Part shown: positions 1 through 7,191 of the stretch, piece after piece | How positions within the stretch are numbered: position 1 is the first letter of the stretch | Layout of the letters: each line of letters begins with the position of its first letter | Source of the DNA: Chrysiogenia bacterium | GTDB taxonomy: Bacteria > JAGRBM01 | Length of the DNA stretch: 23,095 nucleotides | NCBI GenBank assembly: GCA_020434085.1 | Contig: JAGRBM010000467.1 | Coordinates: 1 to 23,095 of the forward strand | Direction of reading: 5' to 3' | The notes under the pieces: generated by a model | Told to the model about the DNA's origin: nothing | Databases searched by the model: none | Seen by the model: only the letters and a program-made list of their open reading frames with translations | Made by a program: the position numbers and the translations under genes

Positions 1-362
1 CCCACGCCCGGCTCGCGGCAGAGCTCCGCGCTCCCGGCGGCGGCAAGCCCTGCGGGGCCGCCAAACTTCACGAGCAGCGAACGCGCCTGATCCAGGGCGC
101 TGCCCTTGCCGGCGCCCTCACCGGTGCGCAGCAGGATGGCGATGAGCTCGGCATCGCTCAGACTCTGCGCGCCGTGACGCTGGAGCCTCTCGCGCGGTTT
201 CTCCGACTCAGGCCAATCCCGAATGGTTGGAGCCCGGCGTTCGGGCAGCCGCGATCCGCGCGGCAGCGGGGCCTCAACGGACGAGGGTTCGCGGGGCGTG
301 ATCGGGCGCGCCGGCGGCAGGGGCAGTTGGAGGAGCTGGGCGCTCTCACGGGACTGGCTCAT
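1..362 (-). CDS. radC: RadC family protein (UPF0758), N-terminal part, cut by the window edge
   Basis: The frame is open from an ATG at 362 down to base 1, so only the first 120 or so codons are present. After a Pro/Arg-rich leader of about 45 residues comes the RadC N-terminal helix-hairpin-helix region: IRDWPESEKPRERL, then SLSDAELIAILLRTG, then a run ending CREPGVG. These match the conserved start of RadC proteins. The JAB/MPN metalloprotease-like domain would lie beyond the window. A good ribosome site (AGGTGAGG) sits 8 bases before the ATG. RadC was first linked to DNA repair, but its cellular role is unsettled. The leader is longer than in most RadC proteins, which usually begin near the IRDWP motif. 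Confidence 0.9.
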   Translation of the reverse strand, partial: MSQSRESAQLLQLPLPPARPITPREPSSVEAPLPRGSRLPERRAPTIRDWPESEKPRERLQRHGAQSLSDAELIAILLRTGEGAGKGSALDQARSLLVKFGGPAGLAAAGSAELCREPGV

Positions 363-535
363 GGATAATCCTCACCTGAGGAGTATCAAAAGCGAATTGC
401 ATGCCACTTCAGGAATTTCGCATAACCAATTGAAATTACTGGCGAATACCGGAACAGCAAAAATGCCGTGAAGGCACGGTGGTCCGAAATCCGCACGCGG
501 GGTTCAGAGATCGTCCGTCGCGCTTATTGAACTGA

Positions 536-1465
536 TTATGGGGCGGGTTTCAGGGCGATCCGGACCTGCTTGTCGCCGCGCTGGACGACCAGTGGGATCG
601 GCCGCGCCGAGCGCCAGCGTGAGAGCAGGGCCTGCGCAAACTCCAGTGACTCGGCCCGCCGCTCAGCCATCCCGACAATGACGTCGCCGCTCAGGAGGCC
701 GGCAAGGGCGGCGGCGCTCCCTTCGCTCACTTCATCGATGCGCAAGCTGCGAAGCTGGGGAACCTCGCTCATGGTGACGCCCAGATCTGCCCAGCTCACG
801 CGTTTCTCTTCACCCGCCTGCAGTGCGGCAATCACCGGTGCCAGCACCGTGGCCGGAAGGGCCGGGGCAAACCCGTGGGTCTTTTCCTCGCGCGGAAGTA
901 CCAGCGCCGCAACGCGCCCTTTCTCATCGAGCACGGGCGCGCCGCCAAGTCCCTTGCGTGGCGAGCCCTGAAGCAGCACCAGCGCTTCGGCCGTATCGCT
1001 CTCCAGCGGCACACCGGAGGCCGAGACCGTGGTGCGCACCACCGAGAGTCCGTAGTGGCCCGGGTAACCCGCGATCATCACCGCCGACCCCGGCGCGGGC
1101 AGGTCGGTGGCCAGCTTTAGCGGCGCGGCCGGGACGCTGGGCGGCGGCACGGGCTCGAGCAGGGCCAGGTCGTTGTCCTTGTCGGTGCCGATAATCCGCG
1201 CGCCGGTCCAGCTCCCGTCCGGGGCCCGCAGGCGAATCTCGTCGGCCCTGGCGATGGCGGTCCAGGTGGTGAGCACATGGCTTTCGGAGACGAAGAACCC
1301 GCTGCCCGCGCGCGGACGGCCGCGACCGTCTTCGTCACCGATCGCCTCGACACGCACCACCACCGAACGGGCGCGCTGGGCCAGGTGTGTCCACGCCGAA
1401 TCGGAGGCGGGTTTGGCCGCGCAGGAGGCCAGCAGACACATCAGGGCAACAACAAAAGCACGCAT
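536..1465 (-). CDS. HtrA/DegP-like lipoprotein with trypsin-like and PDZ domains, catalytic residues lost
   Basis: 309 residues. The N-terminus is a lipoprotein signal with lipobox LLASC (Cys15), so the protein is probably anchored to a membrane on the periplasmic side. Residues about 30-215 follow the HtrA trypsin fold: GSGFFVS (54-60), VLTTWT (64-69), DNDLALLE (97-104) and KGLGGAP (171-177). Residues about 226-309 look like one PDZ domain (GSAAALAGLLSGDVIVG). In active HtrA the second block reads LTNNHV and the last GNSGGP. Here the catalytic His is Thr69 and the Ser is Leu173, while the Asp (Asp99) remains. It should therefore be a pseudoprotease, acting by binding rather than cleavage; that is an inference. 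AAGGAAG precedes the ATG. The upstream membrane-protein gene ends 5 bases before this start, so the two are probably co-transcribed. Confidence 0.85.
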   Translation of the reverse strand: MRAFVVALMCLLASCAAKPASDSAWTHLAQRARSVVVRVEAIGDEDGRGRPRAGSGFFVSESHVLTTWTAIARADEIRLRAPDGSWTGARIIGTDKDNDLALLEPVPPPSVPAAPLKLATDLPAPGSAVMIAGYPGHYGLSVVRTTVSASGVPLESDTAEALVLLQGSPRKGLGGAPVLDEKGRVAALVLPREEKTHGFAPALPATVLAPVIAALQAGEEKRVSWADLGVTMSEVPQLRSLRIDEVSEGSAAALAGLLSGDVIVGMAERRAESLEFAQALLSRWRSARPIPLVVQRGDKQVRIALKPAP

Positions 1466-1470
1466 GGGGG

Positions 1471-1788
1471 TTACTTCCTTGCCGAGAGGAGATCGGAAAT
1501 CATCCGGGAAACCGGGCCGAGCAGGATAAAAAGGCCGGCAAAGCTCACGAGCTGTCCCACGCCAGAGAGCGCCGAGAGTGCGGCTGAGAGGTGCGAGACG
1601 AGGAAGAGGGCGCCGCCGAAAATCAGGGTGCCCAGACCAAAGTAGAGAGCCTTGCGGTTGAGGGCGGAATCGGTTGCCTGCTCTTTGGCGGGGAGATTAT
1701 GCTCCAGCCGCGCCTGAAGCTGGCCCAGCGCGCGACGGCGCTGCGCGGGGCTCAACGGCTCCAGAATCGCACTCAGACGATCGCCCAA
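1471..1788 (-). CDS. Small two-helix membrane protein, unknown family
   Basis: From the TTG at 1788 this encodes 105 residues: a charged helical N-terminal half (GDRLSAILEPLSPAQRRRAL onward), then two hydrophobic segments (LYFGLGTLIFGGALFLVSHL and VGQLVSFAGLFILLGPVS) separated by a short Ser/Ala loop. I recognise no family. The same frame stays open to an ATG at 1926 with a fair ribosome site (GGTAGGA). That longer form would overlap the divergent gene at 1837, and its extra residues look like the antisense of a membrane helix (runs of D, G, H and R), so the shorter start is preferred. It is the first gene of a two-gene unit with the HtrA-like lipoprotein, 5 bases apart. The stop is secure and the start is not. 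Confidence 0.6.
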   Translation of the reverse strand: MGDRLSAILEPLSPAQRRRALGQLQARLEHNLPAKEQATDSALNRKALYFGLGTLIFGGALFLVSHLSAALSALSGVGQLVSFAGLFILLGPVSRMISDLLSARK

Positions 1789-1836
1789 CTCGTCGACCTG
1801 AGCGGAAACCTCCGCCAGAGATACCCGGGGAGCATT

Positions 1837-2154
1837 ATGGTCAAAGTCATCGGAGCCCTGGCGGTCATCGCCGTCGGAATGTTTACTTACACGATCCTCT
1901 TGGGCTTGTGGGTCGCGCAGGGGCATGCTGAAGCGTCCTACCAGCTCAAATGGCAGTTGGCAACGCTCGTGGTGATGATGGTGACCTTCACCCTGAGCAT
2001 CTCCGAAGCGGTCGGCGCGGCCAAGGTCATCGACCAGCAGGCCGACATCATCAACACCTACGGCGAGATCGCCGGCGACGCCATTGCCAATGAAGTAGCC
2101 CGCGAGCTCAATGCGCGGGGCATCACCGAGGAAGACGACGTCGCCCAGGCCTGA
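1837..2154 (+). CDS. Small membrane protein with two predicted helices, unknown family
   Basis: 105 residues. The ATG is preceded by GGGGAG at a good distance. Hydrophobic segments lie at about residues 4-26 (VIGALAVIAVGMFTYTILLG) and 40-57 (LATLVVMMVTFTLSIS). They are followed by a soluble helical tail rich in Ala, Asp and Glu (AAKVIDQQADIINTYGEIAG onward). Codon use is strongly GC3-biased like its neighbours, which supports real coding. It is the first gene of a plus-strand unit, 25 bases before the TPR gene. No family was recognised. A scaffold or subunit role beside the membrane-anchored TPR protein is possible but unsupported by motifs. Confidence 0.7.
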   Translation: MVKVIGALAVIAVGMFTYTILLGLWVAQGHAEASYQLKWQLATLVVMMVTFTLSISEAVGAAKVIDQQADIINTYGEIAGDAIANEVARELNARGITEEDDVAQA

Positions 2155-2179
2155 GCCCGGGCGCACGCACAAGGACATC

Positions 2180-3229
2180 ATGAAGTATCTGTTTGCACTG
2201 CTGAGCCTCATGGCCGCGCTCTCGCTGGGCACTCCCGCCCGGGCCGAGGACGCCGCTGCGCCGTTGATGGCCGATCATCCCCAGCCTGCCATGCCCGGCG
2301 TGGAAGCGACCGAGCTCAAGGAGCCCGCCGACTATCCGCTGGGATTCTCCACCAATCCCGATGCCGAACCCCACTACCGCAAGGCGCTCGGCCTGGTCGA
2401 CGACTATCGCGGCCTGACCTGGGCCGGCGTCCAGACCGCGCGCGAGGAATTCCAGAAGGGTCTGGCCTTTGAACCCGACAACCAGCTCGCCCAGCTCATG
2501 TGGGCGCGCCTGATCCTCCGGCTCACCAACTATGAGCTCTCGGTCGAGTCGGCCGCCAAGATCGAGGAAGAAGCCCGTGCCATCGTCGAGGGGCTCGACC
2601 TCTCGGGAGAAGACGGCCTGCTCATCCGCAAGGAACGCGCCTCGGTCTATCTCTACGAACTGCAGGACCTGGAACGCGGCGAAGAGGATCTGGTCTACCT
2701 CGCCGAGCACGGTGAGCCCGACGCGCAGGTGCTGCTGGCGCTGGGACAGACGCGTTTCTATCAGGAGAAATACTTCGCGGCCAAGCAGGCCTTTCGCAAG
2801 TCGCTCGAAATCGAACCCGACAACCTGGAAGCCCGCAACAACCTGGCCTGGTCGGAGTATCAGGAGGGCGATTACGACGAGGCGGAACAGCACTTCGACG
2901 AAGTGCTCAGCCGCGACGAGCACTACATGGGCTCGCTGCTGGGACTGGCAAAGATCTACCAGGCGCGCGGAGACCTCGGTCCCGCGATCGAGAAATACAA
3001 CGCGCTGCTCGAGATCTCCCCGAACTTCATCTACTTCCTGGACCTCATGATCCTCTACTTCCGCCACTACAACTACGTGTTCATCGTGCTGGGACTCATC
3101 GCGGCGGGGTTCTTCATCAAGTCGCTAACCCACACCATGAGCCGCGACAAGCGGCGCGCCGCTGCATCCATCAAGATCGCCAGAGAGCACGGCGCCAGCG
3201 AGCCGGGCACGGGGCAGGGGGACGCTTGA
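2180..3229 (+). CDS. Periplasmic TPR-repeat protein with C-terminal membrane anchor
   Basis: 349 residues from the ATG at 2180, preceded by AAGGA. The frame is open further upstream, but this start begins a clean Sec signal peptide (MKYLFALLSLMAALSLGTPARA, probable cleavage near residue 22). TPR-like helical repeats run from about residue 60 to 285. The clearest are at 186-215 (ALGQTRFYQEKYFAAKQAF, ending EIEPDN) and 219-245 (RNNLAWSEYQEGDYDEAEQH), with a third at 250-283. A hydrophobic stretch at about 283-315 ends in a basic tail (SRDKRRAAA). The TPR part is thus predicted to be periplasmic and tethered, with a short cytoplasmic tail. TPRs bind protein partners, and the partner is unknown. 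The stop overlaps the next start (TTGA), so it is translationally coupled to the DUF547 gene. Confidence 0.85.
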   Translation: MKYLFALLSLMAALSLGTPARAEDAAAPLMADHPQPAMPGVEATELKEPADYPLGFSTNPDAEPHYRKALGLVDDYRGLTWAGVQTAREEFQKGLAFEPDNQLAQLMWARLILRLTNYELSVESAAKIEEEARAIVEGLDLSGEDGLLIRKERASVYLYELQDLERGEEDLVYLAEHGEPDAQVLLALGQTRFYQEKYFAAKQAFRKSLEIEPDNLEARNNLAWSEYQEGDYDEAEQHFDEVLSRDEHYMGSLLGLAKIYQARGDLGPAIEKYNALLEISPNFIYFLDLMILYFRHYNYVFIVLGLIAAGFFIKSLTHTMSRDKRRAAASIKIAREHGASEPGTGQGDA

Positions 3230-4257
3230 TCCGCGCCGCCCTCTGCGCGCTGTTTTTTCTGGCGCTGACGCTGACAGGCGCCCGCGCCGCACGTGCCCAG
3301 TTCGATCCCTCGAGCCTCAACCGGATCCTGCGGCAATACCAGCATGATGGCGACTTCGACTACGGCGCCATTCGCGACAAAGAAAAAGACAATATCGCAG
3401 CCATCCTGCGCAGCTTCGGTCGTGTTGAAAAGGAGCGCTGGGAAGGCCACGTCGAGTCCGAGCAGAAGGCCTTCTGGATGAACGCCCACCTGGTCATCAC
3501 GCTCTGGGCCATCGTCGCCAACTACCCGGTCGAGGGGGATTCCATCCGGTTTTTCCCCGGCGATTCGGTCCAGCAGATCCCCGATTTCTGGGACGCCCAG
3601 TACATCACGCCCGAGGGAATGCAGAGCCTTCGGAGCATCGAGCGCAAGCTGATTGAGCAGTTCGGTGACGTGCGCGCGGTGCTGGTGCTCTTCAACGGCA
3701 CGCGCTCGGGCCCGCCGCCGCCCACCGAGGCATGGACCGGCCGCAACGTCGAAAAGCGCATCGAACGGCGGATGGAGCAGTATTTCGCATCGGATCGCGG
3801 CGCGGTGCATGACTACCAGAACGCCACGCTGGAGCTCTCGGAGGCTGTCACCGACTTCTGGCGCGCCGACGTGCTGGCTGCCGCGCGCAGCGCGCGCGAC
3901 GCCAACCAGGGCAACGTACCCGTTGCCCTTCGCCCCAGGACCGGCCCCACCGGGCCGTGGCGTCGCTACGGGGAAGAAGACGCCCTGTTGCTCGAATTTC
4001 TCTCGCCCTACCTGCCTGCCAGAACGCTCAGCCGCCTCAAGGTAAAGCCCCACCGCATCGAGACGCTTCGCTACGACTGGCGCCTCAACGACGGAACGCC
4101 GCCGCCGCCCGCGCCGGAGGGAATCCCCCTCGACCCGGCCGCGCCGTTTCAGGATCTCGAACCCGGAGAGCTTCCCGCCGCTCAGAGCGAGCACAAAATC
4201 CGCATTCCCGAGAAGCCAAAAGACCCGCAGGAACTCACGCCGCTATTTGGGGAGTAA
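3226..4257 (+). CDS. DUF547 domain secreted protein
   Basis: 343 residues, starting at a TTG that overlaps the stop of the TPR gene (TTGA). A Sec signal peptide is present (MIRAALCALFFLALTLTGAR, cleavage near residue 25). The body matches DUF547: FDYGAIR at 44-50 (family VDYxAL), EQKAFWMNAH at 79-88 (family xxAFWINAYN) and NYPVEGDSIRFF near 99-110. A block at 151-172 corresponds to the family's Cys-containing CASxGCP segment, but here it reads LFNGTRSGPPPP and has no cysteine. DUF547 proteins are mostly periplasmic and of unknown function, with a fold suggested to resemble cysteine proteases or transglutaminases. The Pro-rich C-terminal 60 residues look disordered. It forms a three-gene unit with the small membrane protein and the TPR protein. 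The gene ends 5 bases from the convergent glutaredoxin gene. Confidence 0.85.
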   Translation: MIRAALCALFFLALTLTGARAARAQFDPSSLNRILRQYQHDGDFDYGAIRDKEKDNIAAILRSFGRVEKERWEGHVESEQKAFWMNAHLVITLWAIVANYPVEGDSIRFFPGDSVQQIPDFWDAQYITPEGMQSLRSIERKLIEQFGDVRAVLVLFNGTRSGPPPPTEAWTGRNVEKRIERRMEQYFASDRGAVHDYQNATLELSEAVTDFWRADVLAAARSARDANQGNVPVALRPRTGPTGPWRRYGEEDALLLEFLSPYLPARTLSRLKVKPHRIETLRYDWRLNDGTPPPPAPEGIPLDPAAPFQDLEPGELPAAQSEHKIRIPEKPKDPQELTPLFGE

Positions 4258-4262
4258 GAAGC

Positions 4263-4514
4263 TCAGTTGCCCAGAAGCTCGTCGAGCTTGCCCGACCTCT
4301 GGGCAGCCTGCAGTTCATCGAACCCGCCAACGAGTTCGTCGCCGATGTAGATCACCGGGACAGTGGGCCAGCCACTTTGCTCGCGAATCTTCGCGCGCTC
4401 GGACGGGTTACTCACGTTGACGTCCTCAAAGGGGATCTCGGAGCGCTTGAGCAGGCTCTTGGCCATGTTGCAGAAGGGGCAGTAGGGGGTGGTATAGAGT
4501 TTGACGCTGTTCAT
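4263..4514 (-). CDS. Glutaredoxin (CPFC dithiol type)
   Basis: 83 residues from the ATG at 4514, where the thioredoxin fold begins (NSVKLYTTPYCPFCNMAKSL). An in-frame ATG at 4595 would add 27 residues unlike any glutaredoxin. The redox motif is Cys12-Pro-Phe-Cys15. The cis-proline segment TVPVIYIGDELVGGFDEL carries the glutathione-binding TVP and GG(F/C)D elements. Length is normal for GrxC-type proteins. Dithiol glutaredoxins reduce protein disulfides and glutathione adducts in the cytoplasm. An ArsC-family protein of the glutaredoxin-dependent class lies at 10185 in the same window and could be a client, but the genes are not linked. The ribosome site is weak (GAGAA). Confidence 0.93.
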   Translation of the reverse strand: MNSVKLYTTPYCPFCNMAKSLLKRSEIPFEDVNVSNPSERAKIREQSGWPTVPVIYIGDELVGGFDELQAAQRSGKLDELLGN

Positions 4515-4601
4515 GGTGTGGTTCTCGGCAAGGCTATTTCCAGTTTGGATGCGGCCCACGGTCGAAGGTTGCAGCGAAGGTGCCTGCCGGGTCAAGCCGC
4601 T

Positions 4602-4631
4602 TTGACAGGCTGCCCGTACGGGCGCTAGGCT
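4602..4631 (+). promoter_or_regulatory. Sigma-70-like promoter with a palindrome in its spacer
   Basis: TTGACA at 4602-4607 and TAGGCT at 4626-4631 are 18 bp apart, about 75 bp before the GTG start at 4705. The spacer holds a perfect 12-bp palindrome, GCCCGTACGGGC (4612-4623), where a repressor or MerR-type activator could bind. The regulator is unknown. Confidence 0.5.
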
Positions 4632-4704
4632 GGAATGGTTTCAACAATGCATGAACACCTCTGTGAAGCCCGTCAGAGCGGGGCTTCGAGGCGGGGAGGT
4701 TTCC

Positions 4705-5379
4705 GTGAGAGCTTCAGTAAAAGCGGCCGCGGCGCTCGCGATTCTGGCCGTCCTGGCGCTGGCACCGGCGTGGGCCCATGCCCAGAATCACCGCCAGACC
4801 AGTTGCCTGGGTGACGGCTTCAAGGAAGCGCGCTGGGGCATGAATATTGATGAACTCAAGAAGGTCGTGCCCGGTCTTCGCGAGGACTTCAATCGCTTTG
4901 AGCCACGCGTGACCGCCTATCACAGCTTCGAATTTCCCAACAATGGATTTTCGGAATTCCGGCTCTTCGACGGGCAGCTCTTCTACATTCGCGTGAAAAT
5001 CACTTCGCCCGAGTTCAACGACCAGCTTCGCCAGAGCATGCTCCGGTGCGGAAAGCCCACGGCGGCCGACCAGTCTTCCTCGGCCCAGCGCTACCTCTGG
5101 TCCGATGAGACCACGGCCAAGGCCCTGTATCTGTATCCCTACTACGCGGAAATCCGCGCCAAGAGCGAGAAGCTCGGCAAGGAGTGGGCCGCCCTCAAGG
5201 AAGAGGAAAGCCGCGTCGAAGAGTTCCTCGACAGCCGCATGCTCAACGCCGCCGGAGCCAAGGAAGAGTCGCAGGATTCGGGCTCATCCAGCGACGACGT
5301 GGATGCCCAGCTCCGCGAGCTGGAAAAAGCCCTGGAGGCCGAGCGCGCAAACACGCTGGTCGCCGACCCCAACGAATAA
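4705..5379 (+). CDS. Secreted protein of unknown function with C-terminal coiled coil
   Basis: 224 residues from the GTG at 4705, chosen because GGGGAGG lies 7 bases upstream and the signal peptide then begins properly (MRASVKAAAALAILAVLALA, cleavage near residue 26 at AHA). An in-frame ATG at 4651 would put 18 non-signal residues in front. The mature part starts with a segment CLGDGFKEARWGMNIDELKK, like the short modules in periplasmic proteins that read 'WGMS.DEV'. A mixed alpha/beta region follows, with two cysteines in all (near 32 and 115). From about residue 155 it is strongly helical and acidic, with an SSSDD linker and a final helix QLRELEKALEAERAN. I do not recognise a named family. 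It is monocistronic, with its own promoter at 4602 and a terminator at 5401. Confidence 0.8.
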   Translation: MRASVKAAAALAILAVLALAPAWAHAQNHRQTSCLGDGFKEARWGMNIDELKKVVPGLREDFNRFEPRVTAYHSFEFPNNGFSEFRLFDGQLFYIRVKITSPEFNDQLRQSMLRCGKPTAADQSSSAQRYLWSDETTAKALYLYPYYAEIRAKSEKLGKEWAALKEEESRVEEFLDSRMLNAAGAKEESQDSGSSSDDVDAQLRELEKALEAERANTLVADPNE

Positions 5380-5396
5380 TCTTCGCAGCCCACAAC

Positions 5397-5429
5397 GAAA
5401 AAGGCCGCGCCCGATGGGCACGGCCTTTT
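5397..5429. terminator. Bidirectional intrinsic terminator
   Basis: The stem AAGGCCGCGCCC (5401-5412) pairs with GGGCACGGCCTT (5416-5427) around the loop GAT, with a single C/A mismatch. It is flanked by an A-run on the left and a T-run on the right. It lies between convergent genes ending at 5379 and 5449 and can serve both strands. Confidence 0.85.
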
Positions 5430-5448
5430 GGTTTGTGTCTGCGGGAAA

Positions 5449-6447
5449 TCAGGCGACTGCGTGCAGCTCCCGGCCCATGATGCCGGGTTCTCCCAGGAAC
5501 TTGAAGACATCCTTCCAGCACTCGCGCATGAGGCTGTAGGGAATGGGCAGGATGTGGTGGGCATGGGTTGCGCCCTTGTGCTCCTTGAAGTCGGCGCGCA
5601 CGCCGATCTTGTCGAGGGCTTTCTTGAGCCGCCGGGAGTCGCCGACGATGGGATCGTTCGAGCCCACTGGAATAAGGAATGGCGGAAGCGGACGGTCGGG
5701 CTGATTGGCCAGAATCGGGAGCGGAGAGAAAAGCGGGGCCTTCTCCACGTTCTCTCGCCAGTTCTTGCCCAGTATCGCCTTGGTCAGGGTCTTGAAGACC
5801 GGTACGAGCTGGCGCAGCACCGGATGGTCCTTGTAACGATCGGGCGCGCCCGGATCGTGCCAGCCGCAGAAGGGAATGCAGGCGGCCAGCGGAATCTGGC
5901 GGGCCCAGACTTCCTGGGCGAAGAGCTCAGGACGCTTGTAGGAGTTGATCACCGCAAGCATCGCCGCCAGGTTGCCGCCCGCGGACTCACCGGCGATCAC
6001 GAAGCGCTCGGGATCGCCGCCAAAGTGTTCGAGATGGTCCCACACCCAGCAGAGCGCGTGACAGGCGTCTTCGATGCTGGCCGGGTAGGGGTTCTTCGGT
6101 GCGAGCCGGTAGTTGATCATGAAGGTCAGATAACCGTGGTCGGCCAGGATCTTGCCGACAATGCGGTGGGTATCCTTGGATCCAAACGTAAAGCCGCCGC
6201 CGTGGACGTAGAAGACCACCGGGCTCTTGCCCTGGAAGGGCGCCGGCACCCACACGTCGAGCAGGTGACTGCGACTGCCGTCCTCGATGTAGGGATAGTT
6301 CTGGATGAGCCGGCTGCTCATCGCCTTCTTGGACGTGGTCGCAGGCGAGTAAAGATTGAGTGCTGCGACGTGGGCCGCGTAGTCGAGATACCGGAAGAAT
6401 CCGTGCATCACGCGCGAGACTGGCGAATATTCGATGGGTTCGTTCAT
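5449..6447 (-). CDS. HSL-family alpha/beta hydrolase (esterase/lipase)
   Basis: 332 residues from the ATG at 6447, which has GGGGAA six bases upstream; in-frame ATGs at 6453 and 6492 are less well placed. It carries the hormone-sensitive-lipase oxyanion motif HGGG (82-85) and the nucleophile elbow GESAGG (Ser155). The catalytic acid is probably Asp265 (GSNDPIV) and the His is 295 or 297 (GATHAHH). It has no signal peptide, so it should act in the cytoplasm on carboxylic esters of small or medium acyl chains; the substrate is unknown. It lies 132 bases downstream of the unknown gene at 6580 and probably has its own promoter (TATACT at 6481-6486). It ends 20 bases from the shared terminator. 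Confidence 0.9.
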   Translation of the reverse strand: MNEPIEYSPVSRVMHGFFRYLDYAAHVAALNLYSPATTSKKAMSSRLIQNYPYIEDGSRSHLLDVWVPAPFQGKSPVVFYVHGGGFTFGSKDTHRIVGKILADHGYLTFMINYRLAPKNPYPASIEDACHALCWVWDHLEHFGGDPERFVIAGESAGGNLAAMLAVINSYKRPELFAQEVWARQIPLAACIPFCGWHDPGAPDRYKDHPVLRQLVPVFKTLTKAILGKNWRENVEKAPLFSPLPILANQPDRPLPPFLIPVGSNDPIVGDSRRLKKALDKIGVRADFKEHKGATHAHHILPIPYSLMRECWKDVFKFLGEPGIMGRELHAVA

Positions 6448-6480
6448 GCTCATTTCCCCGTTGCCCCCAAAGTCGGCACC

Positions 6481-6522
6481 AGTATAGAACAATGTTTTAG
6501 CTACTCGCCAGACGAATCTGGC
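6481..6522 (-). promoter_or_regulatory. Candidate promoter and upstream hairpin for the HSL esterase
   Basis: On the minus strand a -10-like TATACT (6486-6481) lies about 33 bases before the ATG, with no clear -35. Just upstream is a perfect inverted repeat, GCCAGA TTCG TCTGGC (6522-6507), with a TTCG loop and no U-tract after it. It could be an operator or the remains of a terminator for the genes upstream. The surrounding DNA is AT-rich for this genome, including eight T in a row at 6562-6569. Confidence 0.4.
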
Positions 6523-6579
6523 TCATCGCAAATCCGGCGTCATTTCAATCACTTATATGCATTTTTTTTCGGGAAGGGC

Positions 6580-7164
6580 TCAATCTTCGCGACAGAGCAC
6601 AAACCAGTTGTCCATCGGTTTGCCCTTGCGGGTGGCCCGTCCGATGGTCACGTGTGCCGACACCCCGCGCAGATAGTCGCGGGTGTTGTAGTAGATGAAC
6701 CTCGAGAGCCTGGCCGAATTCGGCAGGATCTCGGGCCAGCCCGCCGGGTGGCGGGGCGGAACGCACAGGTAGTCGACCAGCACCTCGCCGTCGTCACAGT
6801 TCCGGGTCACGAAGTAACCCGGCCCCGTCACCGGCGAGAGGAGCTGGTGGTTGTAGCCCCACAGCTCACGAAGGCCCTCTTCGTCGGGGCGGCAGAAACG
6901 CTTCTGGAAATAGCTGAACATGGGAAGCGTGTTGCGCCCGTAGTGAATGACTTCTTTCATGGGGGCGCACTCTTCGGGCACGATGTCCTCGAGCTTCACG
7001 GGACGCTCGTCACGCACAGCATCGAAAAGCGCGGCCTGCTCCTTCGCGTCCAGACGCAGGGCTTCTTCAACCCGCCTGAACGGGGGAAGGTTGTCGAGAA
7101 AATCGGCCAGCTCGCCTGTTGCGACCTCGCGGCCGCGGAAAAACTCATGGATGCTGTGTTTCAT
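6580..7164 (-). CDS. Conserved-looking protein of unknown function
   Basis: 194 residues, cytoplasmic by appearance, with no signal or membrane segment. The first 60 residues are helical and charged. The rest alternates aromatic and polar residues in a beta-rich way (GPGYFVTRNCDDGEVLVDYL, then RFIYYNTRDYLRGVSAHVTI) and ends NWFVLCRED. I recognise no family. A small ligand-binding barrel is one possibility from the strand pattern, but no motif supports it. It lies 27 bases downstream of the ATC-hydrolase-like gene in the same direction, so a shared transcript is likely. Codon use is normal for the window. Confidence 0.75.
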   Translation of the reverse strand: MKHSIHEFFRGREVATGELADFLDNLPPFRRVEEALRLDAKEQAALFDAVRDERPVKLEDIVPEECAPMKEVIHYGRNTLPMFSYFQKRFCRPDEEGLRELWGYNHQLLSPVTGPGYFVTRNCDDGEVLVDYLCVPPRHPAGWPEILPNSARLSRFIYYNTRDYLRGVSAHVTIGRATRKGKPMDNWFVLCRED

Positions 7165-7191
7165 GGCTCTGCCTCGCGTGTGGGGAAAACT

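Noticed and set aside
1927-2232. N-terminal extension of the minus-strand small membrane protein, including a five-His run
   Set aside because: The region is antisense to the helix-coding part of the gene at 1837. The His run arises from reading ATGATG-type codons backwards and is not a metal site.
2123-4194. Long minus-strand frames opposite the TPR and DUF547 genes
   Set aside because: They mirror genes with signal peptides and recognised domains, and have no ribosome sites or motifs.
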